Part shown: piece after piece, positions 8,017 to 16,571 of the stretch
How the letters are laid out: each line of letters opens with the position of its first letter
Position numbering within the stretch: position 1 is the first letter of the stretch
Position numbers and translations under genes: made by a program
The notes under the pieces: model-generated
The model's input: only the letters and a program-made list of their open reading frames with translations
Database searches by the model: none
Told to the model about the DNA's origin: nothing
Source: Streptomyces venezuelae
GTDB lineage: Bacteria; Actinomycetota; Actinomycetes; Streptomycetales; Streptomycetaceae
Direction: 5' to 3'
DNA: 64,000 nt
NCBI RefSeq assembly: GCF_008642295.1
Contig: NZ_CP029190.1
Coordinates: 2,762,001 to 2,826,000, forward strand

Positions 8017-8724
8017 CTACAGCTCCTTGCGCGGCTCCCCGCGCCCCAGCCCCGGCACCTGCGGCTTCGGGGCCCGTACCTTCACCTCGACCGCGCCCCA
8101 GAAGGCAAGCCCGGTCACCACCACCCGCGGCGCCCCCGGCTCCGCCGGCCCCGGACCGTCCCCCTGGTCGAACGCGCCCATGAAGCCGAAGCCCCGGACG
8201 TCCACCGCCACGCCCGGCGGCACGATGATCTCGATCCCGCCCATGACCGCGACGCAGTTGATCACGACCTCGCGCTCCGCGAACCGGGCCTCGCGCAGGT
8301 CGAGCTCGGTCCGCCCCCAGAACGCCACCGCGCTGAACCGCGCGGGCACCGTCCAGTGCCCGATCCGCTGCACCCGGGACATGACCGCCACCGCCGCGGC
8401 CGAGGTGGCCTCCCCGCCGATCCGGGCCGGCCAGCTCGCCGCGGACCCGGTCAGGCCACCCCCGGCCGGAACCGCAACCGGAGCCGAAGCCGGAGCCGGA
8501 GCCGAAGCAGCGAGCGGGGCCACGGCCCCGGTGGCCGGCAGGTCCCGGGTCAGCGGTTCCAGTTCCGCGTACGTCCGGGACGCGTAGGCCGCCTCCAGCC
8601 GCTCCTCGAACTCCTCCAGGGTGAGCCGGCCCTCGGCGACCGCGTCCCGCAGCCGCTCGACCACCCGCTCCCGGTCCGCATCCGAAGCCCGCAGATCCGA
8701 CGGCGGCAGCCTCTCATCGCTCAT
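8017..8724 (-). CDS. DUF1707 / LiaF-like C-terminal domain protein
   Basis: 235 residues from ATG 8724. The first 60 are the DUF1707 (SHOCT-like) module: LRASDADRERVVERLRDAVAEGRLTLEEFEERLEAAYASRTYAELEPL in outline. An Ala/Pro linker follows, then a beta-rich C-terminal half (AFWGRTELDLRE, GGIEIIVPPGVAVDV, FGFMGAF) typical of the LiaF/DUF2154 cell-wall-stress domain. No membrane helix is present, so it is probably cytoplasmic or membrane-peripheral. The family is common and of unknown function in Streptomyces. It is followed by the DUF445 gene on the same strand, 112 bp apart. Confidence 0.85.
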   Translation of the reverse strand: MSDERLPPSDLRASDADRERVVERLRDAVAEGRLTLEEFEERLEAAYASRTYAELEPLTRDLPATGAVAPLAASAPAPASAPVAVPAGGGLTGSAASWPARIGGEATSAAAVAVMSRVQRIGHWTVPARFSAVAFWGRTELDLREARFAEREVVINCVAVMGGIEIIVPPGVAVDVRGFGFMGAFDQGDGPGPAEPGAPRVVVTGLAFWGAVEVKVRAPKPQVPGLGRGEPRKEL

Positions 8725-8792
8725 GGACGACAGCCTAGCCAGTCACACAATTCGCCCGCCGCCCAGTCGCCTACCGTCCCGCCGGCCCGCCC

Positions 8793-9758
8793 CTACCCCC
8801 GCCCCGCGTACATCCGCGCGATCACGTCCTCGATGTCCGGCTCCCGCACCGACAGATCGAGCAGCGGATACTCCGCCGCCACCGCCGCCACCAGCGGGGC
8901 CGCCGACTGCGCCGCCGGAAACGCCAGCCACTGCCGCGCCCCCTCCACCTTCACCGTCCGCGCCCCCTTCACCTCAATCGGCGGAAGCTCCCGTTCCAGG
9001 TCCACCACCAGGGTGCGCTCGCTCTCCCCCGCCGCCCCGGCCGTATGCAGCCCGCCGAGCGGCCCGTCGTACATCAGCCGCCCGTGGTCGATCACCATCA
9101 CCCGCTCGCACAGCTGCTCGATGTCCTGGAGGTCATGCGTGGTGAGCAGCACCGTGGTGCCGAGCTCCGAGTTCAGCTGCCGCAGGAAGCCCCGTACCTT
9201 CGCCTTGCTCACCACATCGAGCCCGATCGTCGGCTCGTCCAGGTACAGCACGTCCGGATCGTGCAGCAGCGCCGCCGCGATGTCCCCGCGCATCCGCTGC
9301 CCCAGCGACAGCTGCCGTACCGGTACGTCGAGCAGCTCACCCAGGTCCAGTTGCTCCACGCACCGCTCCAGATTCACCCGGAACCGGGGCTCGGGAACCC
9401 GGTACATCCGCCGCACCAGCTGGTACGAGTCCCTGAGCGGCAGATCCCACCACAGGGTGGTCCGCTGCCCGAACACCACCCCGATCCGGCTCGCCAGCCG
9501 GGTCCGTTCGGCCGACGGATCGATCCCGGCGACCCGCAGCCGGCCGCCGCTCGGGGTCAGGATGCCGGTCAGCATCTTGATCGTCGTCGACTTCCCGGCT
9601 CCGTTCGGCCCGATATAGCCGACCACCTCCCCGGCCGCCACCTCGAAACTGATCCCGTCCACGGCTCGGACCTGGCGTTTCTCCCGCCGGAACAGGCCCG
9701 CCCGACGCCGCACGTCGAAGACCTTCTCCACCTCGCACAGCTCGATCAAGCCACCCAT
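8793..9758 (-). CDS. ABC exporter ATP-binding protein
   Basis: 321 residues from ATG 9758 (GAGAGGG upstream). Walker A GPNGAGKST (residues 50-58), signature LSLGQRMR, Walker B DVLYLDEPT and the H-loop (LLTTHDLQDI) are all intact. The insert RRAGLFRREKRQVRAVDG before the core is characteristic of the COG4586 type. It powers the exporter formed by the two DUF990-like permeases immediately upstream; stop to start spacing is 20 bp. Substrate unknown. Confidence 0.92.
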   Translation of the reverse strand: MGGLIELCEVEKVFDVRRRAGLFRREKRQVRAVDGISFEVAAGEVVGYIGPNGAGKSTTIKMLTGILTPSGGRLRVAGIDPSAERTRLASRIGVVFGQRTTLWWDLPLRDSYQLVRRMYRVPEPRFRVNLERCVEQLDLGELLDVPVRQLSLGQRMRGDIAAALLHDPDVLYLDEPTIGLDVVSKAKVRGFLRQLNSELGTTVLLTTHDLQDIEQLCERVMVIDHGRLMYDGPLGGLHTAGAAGESERTLVVDLERELPPIEVKGARTVKVEGARQWLAFPAAQSAAPLVAAVAAEYPLLDLSVREPDIEDVIARMYAGRG

Positions 9759-9778
9759 GACCGCCCTCTCAGCTCCCC

Positions 9779-10660
9779 TCAGCTCCCGGTACTGCGATAC
9801 GAACGAAGACCGGCCCGCCACGCCAGCGAAGCCGGTACGAACACCAGGAAGGCCACCACCGGGCTCAGGTACGCCACCCAGCCGGGCAGCCCCAGCGGAT
9901 CCGGCCGCCCCAGCACCTCCAGCGCCGGCAACCAGTTCACGAAGGCCAGCGGGACCACGAAGGTCACCCCGCGCAGCAGGTCCTTGGCGAAGATCGTCGG
10001 CGGGTACTGGAGCATGGTGCAGCCCCCGTACGTGAACGAGTTCTGCACCTCGGCCGCGTCCCCGGCGATGAACTGGAAGGCCGCCCCCGCCACCAGCACC
10101 GCCCCGAAGATCGCCGCCCCGGCCAGCACCATCACCGGCACCAGCACCACCCGCCCGACGGTCCAGTCCACGTCCAGCACCCAGACCGCCCAGCCCAGCA
10201 CCGCCAGCCCCTGCCCGATCCGGCCGAGCCTGCGCAGTGCGAACCGGTCCGCCGCGACCTGCGCCAGCACCGGCACCGGGCGGACCAGCATCGTGTCCAG
10301 GGAACCGTCCCGGATCCGCTGCCCGATCCGTTCGGTGTTGCCGAGCAGCAGGTCGGCCAGGCCCAGCGAGGCCGAGCAGGACCCGTACAGCAGGGCGATC
10401 TCGGGCAGCGAGAACCCGCCCAGCGCGTCCACGTGCCGGAACATGATGTAGATCCCGACGAAGTCGAGGAGCGTGATCGCGGCGTTCCCGAAGGTCGACA
10501 GCAGGAACGAGGTCCGGTACGTCATCGTCGCCCGGATCCACATCGCCACGATCAGCCCGTAACCGCGCAGCCCTTCCACCGCCCGGCTGCGCCGCGGCAC
10601 CTCCAGCGCCCACAGCGGGGCCGGCCCGGCCCCGACCGCCCCCGCGTCCGCCTCAGCCAC
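9779..10660 (-). CDS. ABC-2-type permease, DUF990-like (second subunit)
   Basis: 293 residues from GTG 10660, which overlaps the upstream permease stop by 8 bp. About six hydrophobic spans are visible, with the family segment GNAAITLLDFVGIYIMFRHVDALGGFSLPE and the loop IRDGSLDTMLVRPVPVLAQ. It pairs with the preceding permease and the COG4586-type ATPase as a three-gene exporter found widely in actinobacteria and firmicutes. Substrate unknown. Confidence 0.85.
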   Translation of the reverse strand: MAEADAGAVGAGPAPLWALEVPRRSRAVEGLRGYGLIVAMWIRATMTYRTSFLLSTFGNAAITLLDFVGIYIMFRHVDALGGFSLPEIALLYGSCSASLGLADLLLGNTERIGQRIRDGSLDTMLVRPVPVLAQVAADRFALRRLGRIGQGLAVLGWAVWVLDVDWTVGRVVLVPVMVLAGAAIFGAVLVAGAAFQFIAGDAAEVQNSFTYGGCTMLQYPPTIFAKDLLRGVTFVVPLAFVNWLPALEVLGRPDPLGLPGWVAYLSPVVAFLVFVPASLAWRAGLRSYRSTGS

Positions 10661-11486
10661 CCTGGACCACCACCTTCCGCGTCGCCACCGACTGCACCAG
10701 CCGCCCGGCCCCCACCAGCACGACCGCCCAGCCGAGCTGGAAGCCCAGCGCCCCGGCCGCGCTCCCCGCCCCCGCATGCCTGCCCAGCAGCACGTCCAGG
10801 GGCACTTGCAGCATCGCCGCCCAGGGCAGCGCCCGGACCAGCTCCCCGAGCCCGCCCGGGAACACCGTCAGCGGCAGCACCATCCCCGAGAAGAAGATGC
10901 AGACGACCGTGGCCATCAGATTGACGCCCTGTCCGTCGAGCAGCCAGAACGCGGCCAGCCCCAGCAGGTAGCGCAGCGCGAAACTCACCACCAGCGCGAG
11001 CAGTACGGACACCAGGAACAGCAGCCACCGCATCGGATCGACGGGCAGCGCCAGCCGGAACGCCAGTGCCCCGACGGCCAGCGGCACCACCCCGCGGCCC
11101 AGCAACTGGAAGGCCGCCCGGCCGAGATCGGCGGCCAGCCACCACATCTGGAGGTCCGCGGGCCGGTACAGGTCGACCGCGATGTCCCCGGTGCGGATGC
11201 GCTCCTGGACCTCCTCCTGGAAGCCGCCGCCGATGAGCGCAGCGGCGGCGAGCAGCGACTGGCTCACCCAGACGAAGGTGAGCGCCTCCGCCTGGTCGTA
11301 GCCGCCGAGGCCGGGGCGCTCGGACCAGAGCGCGATGTAGGTGTACGCGACGATGAAACCGAAGACGGTGTTGGTGAACACCCCCGCCACGGTCGCGGTC
11401 CCGTACGTGGCGAAGCGGCGGAACCCCCCGGCCGCCACCGCCAGGTACAGCGATGCCGTCCGGTACAGCGAAGCCGTCAGGCGCAC
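10653..11486 (-). CDS. ABC-2-type permease (first subunit)
   Basis: 277 residues from GTG 11486, with GGAGGGGGAGGG upstream. Six hydrophobic spans; the loop EEVQERIRTGDIAVDLYRPADLQ matches the equivalent 'RxGxIxxxLxRP' loop of its partner. First gene of the exporter operon. Divergent from the penicillin-binding protein gene, 174 bp away. Confidence 0.85.
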   Translation of the reverse strand: MRLTASLYRTASLYLAVAAGGFRRFATYGTATVAGVFTNTVFGFIVAYTYIALWSERPGLGGYDQAEALTFVWVSQSLLAAAALIGGGFQEEVQERIRTGDIAVDLYRPADLQMWWLAADLGRAAFQLLGRGVVPLAVGALAFRLALPVDPMRWLLFLVSVLLALVVSFALRYLLGLAAFWLLDGQGVNLMATVVCIFFSGMVLPLTVFPGGLGELVRALPWAAMLQVPLDVLLGRHAGAGSAAGALGFQLGWAVVLVGAGRLVQSVATRKVVVQGG

Positions 11487-11660
11487 CGTTTCCCTCCCCC
11501 TCCTGTGTCGTTCCCACGTCGGCCAAAGCGCGCGAGCTTAGTGCGGAGGGGCGATCCCCGCGACCGAATTACGCCCGTCCGGAGCGGAATCACCCGCTCT
11601 CGGGTAGACACCACTAGGTACAGACATGGATATTTCGTGCGGCGCCGAGGAGTTCCGGAG

Positions 11661-14036
11661 ATGAGCGACCAGTCACCACCGCCGGCCTGGTCTCCCCGCG
11701 ACCCGGACACCCCCCGCCGGCCTCCGAACAACGAGAAGGGGAGGGGGAAGAGCAGGAAGCGGACCGGACTGCGCCGGCTCCTCCCCACCTGGCGCATGCT
11801 GCTGGGCGCGGGCCTGCTCTGCGCCCTGCTCCTCGGCAGCGCCCTGGTCGCCGGCTATCTGCTGGTCGACATCCCGCCCGCAAACGCCGCCGCCACCGCC
11901 CAGTCCAACGTCTACCTCTACGCGGACGGTTCACCCCTCGCCCGCGACGGCGAGGTCAACCGCCAGAACGTGGCGCTCGCCCAGGTCCCACGGACCGTCC
12001 AGGAGGCGGTACTCGCCGCCGAGGACCGGGACTTCCACTCCGAACGGGCCGTGGACCCCAAGGCGATGCTCCGCGCCGCCTGGAACACCGTAACCGGCAA
12101 AGGAAAACAGTCCGGATCGACCATCACCCAGCAGTACGTGAAGAACTACTACCTGGGCCAGGAACAGACGGTCAGACGGAAGGTCAACGAGTTCTTCATC
12201 GCCGTCAAACTCGGCCGCGAGAAGTCGAAGGACTACATCCTCGAGGGGTACCTGAACACCAGCTACTTCGGCCGGAACGCATACGGAGTCCAGGCCGCGG
12301 CCCAGGCGTACTACGGCAAGGACGCCGGCCGGCTCACCACCGCCGAGGGCGCCTACCTCGCCACCCTCCTCAACTCCCCGTCCGCCTTCGACGTGGTCAC
12401 CCACCCGCAGAGCCGCGGCCGGGCACTGGCCCGCTGGAACTACGTACTCGACGGCATGGTCAAACAGAAGTGGATGACCCCGGCCGAACGCGCGGCGGCC
12501 CGGTTCCCCGAACCGCAGAAGGCCCGGCCGGCCTCCGGCCTGTCCGGCCAGCGCGGCTACCTCGTGGAGGCTGTGAAGGACTACATCACCGGCCACGAGA
12601 TCCTCGACGAGACCACCCTCGCCGAAGGCGGCCACAGGATCACCACCACCATCGACAAACGCCGCCAGACCGCCTTCGTCGACGCCGTGAACGGCACAGT
12701 GACAAGCAACCTGGCACCGCAGACCCGGCCCGCGGACCGGCTGGTCCGGGCCGGCGGCGCGTCCCTCGACCCCGCCACCGGAAAGGTCGTCGCCCTCTAC
12801 GGCGGCATCGACTACACCCGCCAGTACGTCAACAACGCCACCCGGCACGACTACCAGGTCGCCTCCGCCTTCAAACCGTTCGTGTTCGCCTCCGCCGTCG
12901 AGAACGGCTCCCGCACCCAGGACGGCCGCCCCATCACCCCCGACACCCTCTACAACGGGGACAACGAACGGCCCGTCACCGGCAGCCGGATCCGCTACGC
13001 CCCCGAGAACGAGGGCCAGAACTCGTACGGTGACATCAGCGTCCGCACCGCCACCGACCTCTCCGTCAACACCGTCTTCGCGCAGATGGCCGTGGACGTG
13101 GGCACCCTCAAGGTCAAGGACACCGCGATCGCCCTCGGCATCCCCGCGAACACCCCCAACTTCGACCCGGGCCCGGCCATGGCCCTGGGCACCATGCAGG
13201 CGTCCGTCCTCGACATGGCGCAGGCGTACGCGACGCTGGCCGACCACGGCCGGCACACCCCGTACACCCTGGTCGAGAAGATCACCAAGGGCGGGGACGA
13301 GATCGCACTGCCGAAGCGGGAGCCGCGCCGGGCCATCAGCCGGGAGGCTGCCGACACCACCACCTCGATGCTGGTCAGCGTCGTGGACAACGGCACCGGC
13401 ACGGCCGCGCTGGCCGCCGGCCGCCCGGCCGCGGGCAAGACCGGCACCGGCGAACTGGACCGCTCGGCGTGGTTCGCCGGCTACACCCCGGACCTGGTGA
13501 CCGTGGTCGCGATGATGGGCCAGGACCCGGACACCGGAACCCTGCAATCCCTGTACGGGGCTCTCGGCGAGGCCCGGATCAGCGGGGGCGGCTACCCGGC
13601 CCGGATCTGGGCGGCGTACACGAAGGCGGCACTGGAAGGATCGGACCCGCTCGACTTCGACCTCGAACTCCAGCCGGGCGCCGACCGGCCGTTCCCCCCG
13701 CAGCTCCGGCCCGACCGGCCACCGCGCACCGGCCGCCCGCCGGCCCCGCCGGACGGCACCACCACGGGCGGCCGGACCCCGCCGACCGGAGACACCGGTA
13801 CGGGCCGGGATACGGATACGGATACGGGTACGGGTACCGACGAGCCCGGGGAGGGGCAGCCGGACGGAGGCCCGGCCAACGGCGGCCGGTCGGACGGGCG
13901 CGGGCCGGACGAGGGCCGGACGGGCGACGGCACCACGGACGACGGCGGCCGACCCGAGGAAGACCGGCCGGTCGGGGGCCGGACCCAGGGCGGTACCACC
14001 ACCGGGGGCCCGGCCCAGCCGGGTGCGGATCAGTGA
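11661..14036 (+). CDS. Bifunctional class A penicillin-binding protein
   Basis: 791 residues from ATG 11661 (GAGGAG eight bases upstream). Basic, Pro-rich N-terminus, one membrane helix (about 46-70), a GT51 glycosyltransferase domain with EDRDF at 121-125 and the run GSTITQQYVKNYYLG, then a transpeptidase domain with S402-AF-K405, S468-V-N470 and K593-T-G595. It polymerises and cross-links peptidoglycan at the outer face of the membrane. The last 115 residues are a low-complexity Gly/Pro/Thr/Asp tail, with a GGATAC/GGGTAC microrepeat at about 13800-13840 encoding DTDTDTGTGT. The stop overlaps the convergent gdx gene by 7 bp. Confidence 0.93.
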   Translation: MSDQSPPPAWSPRDPDTPRRPPNNEKGRGKSRKRTGLRRLLPTWRMLLGAGLLCALLLGSALVAGYLLVDIPPANAAATAQSNVYLYADGSPLARDGEVNRQNVALAQVPRTVQEAVLAAEDRDFHSERAVDPKAMLRAAWNTVTGKGKQSGSTITQQYVKNYYLGQEQTVRRKVNEFFIAVKLGREKSKDYILEGYLNTSYFGRNAYGVQAAAQAYYGKDAGRLTTAEGAYLATLLNSPSAFDVVTHPQSRGRALARWNYVLDGMVKQKWMTPAERAAARFPEPQKARPASGLSGQRGYLVEAVKDYITGHEILDETTLAEGGHRITTTIDKRRQTAFVDAVNGTVTSNLAPQTRPADRLVRAGGASLDPATGKVVALYGGIDYTRQYVNNATRHDYQVASAFKPFVFASAVENGSRTQDGRPITPDTLYNGDNERPVTGSRIRYAPENEGQNSYGDISVRTATDLSVNTVFAQMAVDVGTLKVKDTAIALGIPANTPNFDPGPAMALGTMQASVLDMAQAYATLADHGRHTPYTLVEKITKGGDEIALPKREPRRAISREAADTTTSMLVSVVDNGTGTAALAAGRPAAGKTGTGELDRSAWFAGYTPDLVTVVAMMGQDPDTGTLQSLYGALGEARISGGGYPARIWAAYTKAALEGSDPLDFDLELQPGADRPFPPQLRPDRPPRTGRPPAPPDGTTTGGRTPPTGDTGTGRDTDTDTGTGTDEPGEGQPDGGPANGGRSDGRGPDEGRTGDGTTDDGGRPEEDRPVGGRTQGGTTTGGPAQPGADQ

Positions 14037-14350
14037 CCCGAGGTCGCCTTCAGGCCGACCACGGCGACCAGCAGCAGACAGATGAAGAAGATCCGGGCGG
14101 CGGTCACCGGCTCACCGAGCACCGCCATACCGAGGATCGCCGCACCGGCCGCCCCGATACCGACCCAGACCCCGTATGCCGTACCGATCGGCAGGGTCTT
14201 CGCGGCCATCGACAGCAGCAGCATGCTCGCGACGATTCCGGCACCGGTGAACACGCTCGGCCACAGCCGCGTGAACCCCTCGGTGAACTTCATTCCGATC
14301 GACCAGCCGACTTCGAGCACACCGGCGAGCAGCAGCAGAACCCAGGCCAT
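14030..14350 (-). CDS. gdx: SMR-family guanidinium exporter, Gdx/SugE type
   Basis: 106 residues, the usual SMR length, from ATG 14350 with GGAGGTG seven bases upstream. Four hydrophobic helices; the essential glutamate is in LAGVLEVGWSIGMKFTEGF (E13), and the GW-S-GMK pattern and PIGTAYGVWVGIG segment match SugE/Gdx rather than EmrE. Gdx proteins exchange guanidinium for protons. The guanidine-III riboswitch directly upstream supports this substrate. Single-gene unit between convergent neighbours. Confidence 0.92.
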   Translation of the reverse strand: MAWVLLLLAGVLEVGWSIGMKFTEGFTRLWPSVFTGAGIVASMLLLSMAAKTLPIGTAYGVWVGIGAAGAAILGMAVLGEPVTAARIFFICLLLVAVVGLKATSGH

Positions 14351-14384
14351 GACGGGCACCTCCGAGACGGGAGCGGATACGGGG

Positions 14385-14428
14385 TGCGTCGTCTTTGCCT
14401 GACCCGGTACGGCGCGTCTCGTCGGGGT
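14385..14428 (-). promoter_or_regulatory. Guanidine-III (ykkC-III) riboswitch
   Basis: Read on the minus strand the segment contains GACGAGACGCGCCGTACC, then GGGTCAGGCAAAGACGACGC, matching from memory the guanidine-III aptamer first crystallised from Thermobifida fusca (ACGAG, GCGCCGUACC, GGUCAGG, CAAGACG blocks in the same order and spacing). The first helix can form as CCCG with CGGG; the pseudoknot GCGCCGT with ACGACGC has one C-A mismatch. It ends about 35 bp before the gdx start, so it can control translation or termination of the exporter in response to guanidine. Confidence 0.88.
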
Positions 14429-14455
14429 ACGCCCCCACCGTAGCAAAGAACAGGC

Positions 14456-14489
14456 AAAAAGGGCTGGTGACGGGAGTCACCAGCCCTTT
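14456..14489 (-). terminator. Intrinsic terminator after the Cpn10-like gene
   Basis: Arms AAAGGGCTGGTGAC and GTCACCAGCCCTTT (14-bp stem, GGGA loop) with a T-run on the minus strand. It lies 31 bp past the stop of the Cpn10-like gene and isolates gdx and its riboswitch from upstream transcription. Confidence 0.85.
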
Positions 14490-14520
14490 CCGGACAATTC
14501 GCTACGGCGGCTACAGATGG

Positions 14521-14862
14521 CTACAGATACAGCCCGGTGGAATCCTCGGACCCCTCCAGCCGCTCCGCGGCCACCGCGTGCAGGTCCCGCTCGCGCATCA
14601 GCACGTACGTCGCGCCCCGCACCTCGACCTCGGCCCGGTCCTCGGGGTCGTACAGGACCCGGTCACCGGGCTCCACGGTCCGGACGTTCTGCCCGACCGC
14701 AACCACCTCGGCCCAGGCCAGCCGCTTGCCCACCGCGGCCGTGGCCGGAATGAGGATGCCGCCGCCGGAGCGGCGCTCGCCCTCGGGCGTATCGGACCGC
14801 ACGAGCACCCGGTCGTGCAGCATCCGGATGGGCAGCTTGTCGTGGTTGTGGTTCTCGCTCAC
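14521..14862 (-). CDS. GroES/Cpn10-family protein
   Basis: 113 residues from GTG 14862. The Cpn10 fold pattern is clear: IRMLHDRVLVRSD, GGILIPATAAVGKRLAWAEVVAVGQ, PGDRVLYDPEDRAEVEVRG and a closing LMRERDLHAV. There is no GroEL gene here and the canonical groES motifs are only partly kept, so this is likely the second, GroES-like protein seen in many actinobacteria rather than the main cochaperonin. The start lacks a strong ribosome site. Confidence 0.8.
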   Translation of the reverse strand: MSENHNHDKLPIRMLHDRVLVRSDTPEGERRSGGGILIPATAAVGKRLAWAEVVAVGQNVRTVEPGDRVLYDPEDRAEVEVRGATYVLMRERDLHAVAAERLEGSEDSTGLYL

Positions 14863-14885
14863 GTCTGTGAACCTACCCGCCCCGG

Positions 14886-15206
14886 TCAGCCGCGCCTGCG
14901 GCGGGCCGACACGGCCAGCAGCCCGACCACCCCGACGGCGAGCAGCGCCACCGGCACGATCCGCTCGAGCCGCGGCTCGCCGGTTTCGGTGCACAGCCCG
15001 CCCTTGACCTCCGCGACCAGGCGGTTCACGGTGCCGATGGCCCGGCCGGCGGCGTGGTCCACATGCGAGGCGACCTTGGCCTTGGCATCCCCGATGATCG
15101 TCTTCGGGTGCATGCGCACGCCGATCTCGTCGAGCGTCTCGGCGAGCTGCTCGCGCCGGCGGACGATGTCCGCCTCGATCTGCGCTGGGGTCCTGACGTC
15201 CGACAC
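14886..15206 (-). CDS. DUF3618 protein with C-terminal membrane helix
   Basis: 106 residues from GTG 15206, chosen for the GGAGGC seven bases upstream; ATG 15236 is an alternative. The N-terminus RTPAQIEADIVRRREQLAETLDEI is the DUF3618 signature, followed by basic helical sequence and a C-terminal membrane helix (IVPVALLAVGVVGLLAV) ending in RRRRG. The fold suggests a tail-anchored membrane-associated protein. It precedes the Cpn10-like gene by 23 bp, and may share its transcript. Confidence 0.8.
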   Translation of the reverse strand: MSDVRTPAQIEADIVRRREQLAETLDEIGVRMHPKTIIGDAKAKVASHVDHAAGRAIGTVNRLVAEVKGGLCTETGEPRLERIVPVALLAVGVVGLLAVSARRRRG

Positions 15207-15305
15207 CGCGCTGCCTCCGTGGTCGTCTGTGGGCATGGTCCTTCGTGGACAGTCTGTCAGCTTAGTCTCGTCGGGTACCGATCCCCTCCCGAGGAGACTG
15301 TGAAC

Positions 15306-15773
15306 ATGAGCGAGCGACTCCAGCCCGGCGACCCCGCCCCGGCCTTCACCCTGCCCGACGCGGACGGCAACGAGATCTCGCTCGCCGACCACCTCGGCCG
15401 CAAGGTGATCGTGTACTTCTACCCGGCCGCACTGACCCCGGGCTGCACCAAGCAGGCCTGCGACTTCACGGACAACCTGGAGGTGCTGGCGGGCGCCGGC
15501 TACGACGTCATCGGCGTCTCTCCGGACAAGCCGGAGAAGCTGGCGAAGTTCCGCGAGAAGGAGCACCTGAAGGTCACCCTGGTCGGCGACCCGGAGAAGA
15601 AGGTCCTGGAGGCGTACGGGGCCTTCGGCGAGAAGAAGCTGTACGGCAAGACGGTGACGGGCGTGATCCGGTCCACGGTGATCGTGGACGAGGAGGGGAA
15701 GGTCGAGCGCGCCCTCTACAACGTGAAGGCGACGGGCCACGTAGCCAAGATCATCAAGGACCTGGGCATCTGA
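15306..15773 (+). CDS. bcp: Peroxiredoxin, BCP/PrxQ type
   Basis: 155 residues from ATG 15306 with GAGGAG nine bases upstream; GTG 15300 is also possible. Thioredoxin-fold peroxiredoxin with the active-site run TPGCTKQACDF, containing both the peroxidatic and resolving cysteine of the PrxQ type, then VIGVSPDKPEKLAKF and a C-terminal GHVAKIIKDL. It reduces hydroperoxides in the cytoplasm using thioredoxin. Ends at a strong hairpin. Confidence 0.93.
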   Translation: MSERLQPGDPAPAFTLPDADGNEISLADHLGRKVIVYFYPAALTPGCTKQACDFTDNLEVLAGAGYDVIGVSPDKPEKLAKFREKEHLKVTLVGDPEKKVLEAYGAFGEKKLYGKTVTGVIRSTVIVDEEGKVERALYNVKATGHVAKIIKDLGI

Positions 15774-15791
15774 CCCGACCCCCTTCCGGCC

Positions 15792-15821
15792 GCGGCCCGC
15801 ACCGAACACGGTGCGGGCCGC
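15792..15821. terminator. Hairpin terminator after bcp
   Basis: Perfect 13-bp arms GCGGCCCGCACCG / CGGTGCGGGCCGC with an AACA loop, 19 bp past the bcp stop. Confidence 0.75.
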
Positions 15822-15920
15822 TCCGCTTATCGGACGAAACCACCCGTGACGGTCGGCCCATCGGCCCGTTACTCCATACGAGGGCCGCACGCACGGCCGA
15901 CAACGGATGGGGGGCCTGGG

Positions 15921-16571
15921 ATGCCGGTGAGCCCGTACACGAAGGAGCGCCTGGCGGAGGCGGCAGCGGCGTCGCGGACGCTGAGCGAGGCGCTGGAGAA
16001 ACTGGGCGTGGAGCCGGGGAACCCGTCACGTCGGCGGTACCTGCACGACCGCATGCGGAAGCTCGGGGTGGAGACAGGCCACTTCGAGCGCGAGGGAGTG
16101 AAGTGGACGAGGGAGGTCCTGGCGGAGGCCGTCGCGGCGTCGACGAGCATGTGCGAGGTGCTCCGGCGGCTGGGCCTGGACGTCGTGGGCGGCCATCACA
16201 CCCACATCAGCCGCAAGGTGAAGGCGTTCGGCATCGACATCTCACACTTCGCCCGGCCCCTCAGGACCGAGCGCACGCGGGACAACCGCCGTCGCCGCTC
16301 CGCCGAGGAGATCCTGCGCGAGGACCGATCGCCGACCGCCACCAGAGCACCGGGCTCCCGGCTCCGGCGGGCGCTCCTGGAGACAGGTCGCGAGGAGCGC
16401 TGCGCCCAGTGCGGCATCGAGGCCACCTGGCAAGGGGAGCCCCTCCCTCTGGAGGTGGACCACATCGACGGCGACTGGCGCAACAACCGTGCCCACAACC
16501 TGCGCTTCCTGTGCCCGAACTGCCACTCCGCGACGGACACATACCGGGGCCGCGCCGGAGGCCGTCGATGA
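15921..16571 (+). CDS. HNH endonuclease with two N-terminal repeat modules
   Basis: 216 residues from ATG 15921. The C-terminus holds a zinc-knuckle HNH domain: CAQCG, LEVDHIDGDWRNNRAHNLRFLCPNC, with the D-H pair, N and both CxxC pairs in place. The first 130 residues are two copies of a 45-residue module (L-x-EA-x-AAS...EVLRRLGL...RK...FGID-SHF; about 14-58 and 70-115), possibly a DNA-recognition unit. The gene overlaps the next HNH gene by ATGA. Tandem HNH genes beside a tRNA suggest a homing or restriction role, which is inferred. Confidence 0.82.
   Translation: MPVSPYTKERLAEAAAASRTLSEALEKLGVEPGNPSRRRYLHDRMRKLGVETGHFEREGVKWTREVLAEAVAASTSMCEVLRRLGLDVVGGHHTHISRKVKAFGIDISHFARPLRTERTRDNRRRRSAEEILREDRSPTATRAPGSRLRRALLETGREERCAQCGIEATWQGEPLPLEVDHIDGDWRNNRAHNLRFLCPNCHSATDTYRGRAGGRR

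Noticed and set aside
4858..9618. A 1586-residue plus-strand open frame
   Set aside because: It runs antisense through the GNAT, DUF445, DUF1707 and ABC genes. Its product is Arg/Pro/Ala-rich with no domain; long open antisense frames are expected at this GC content.
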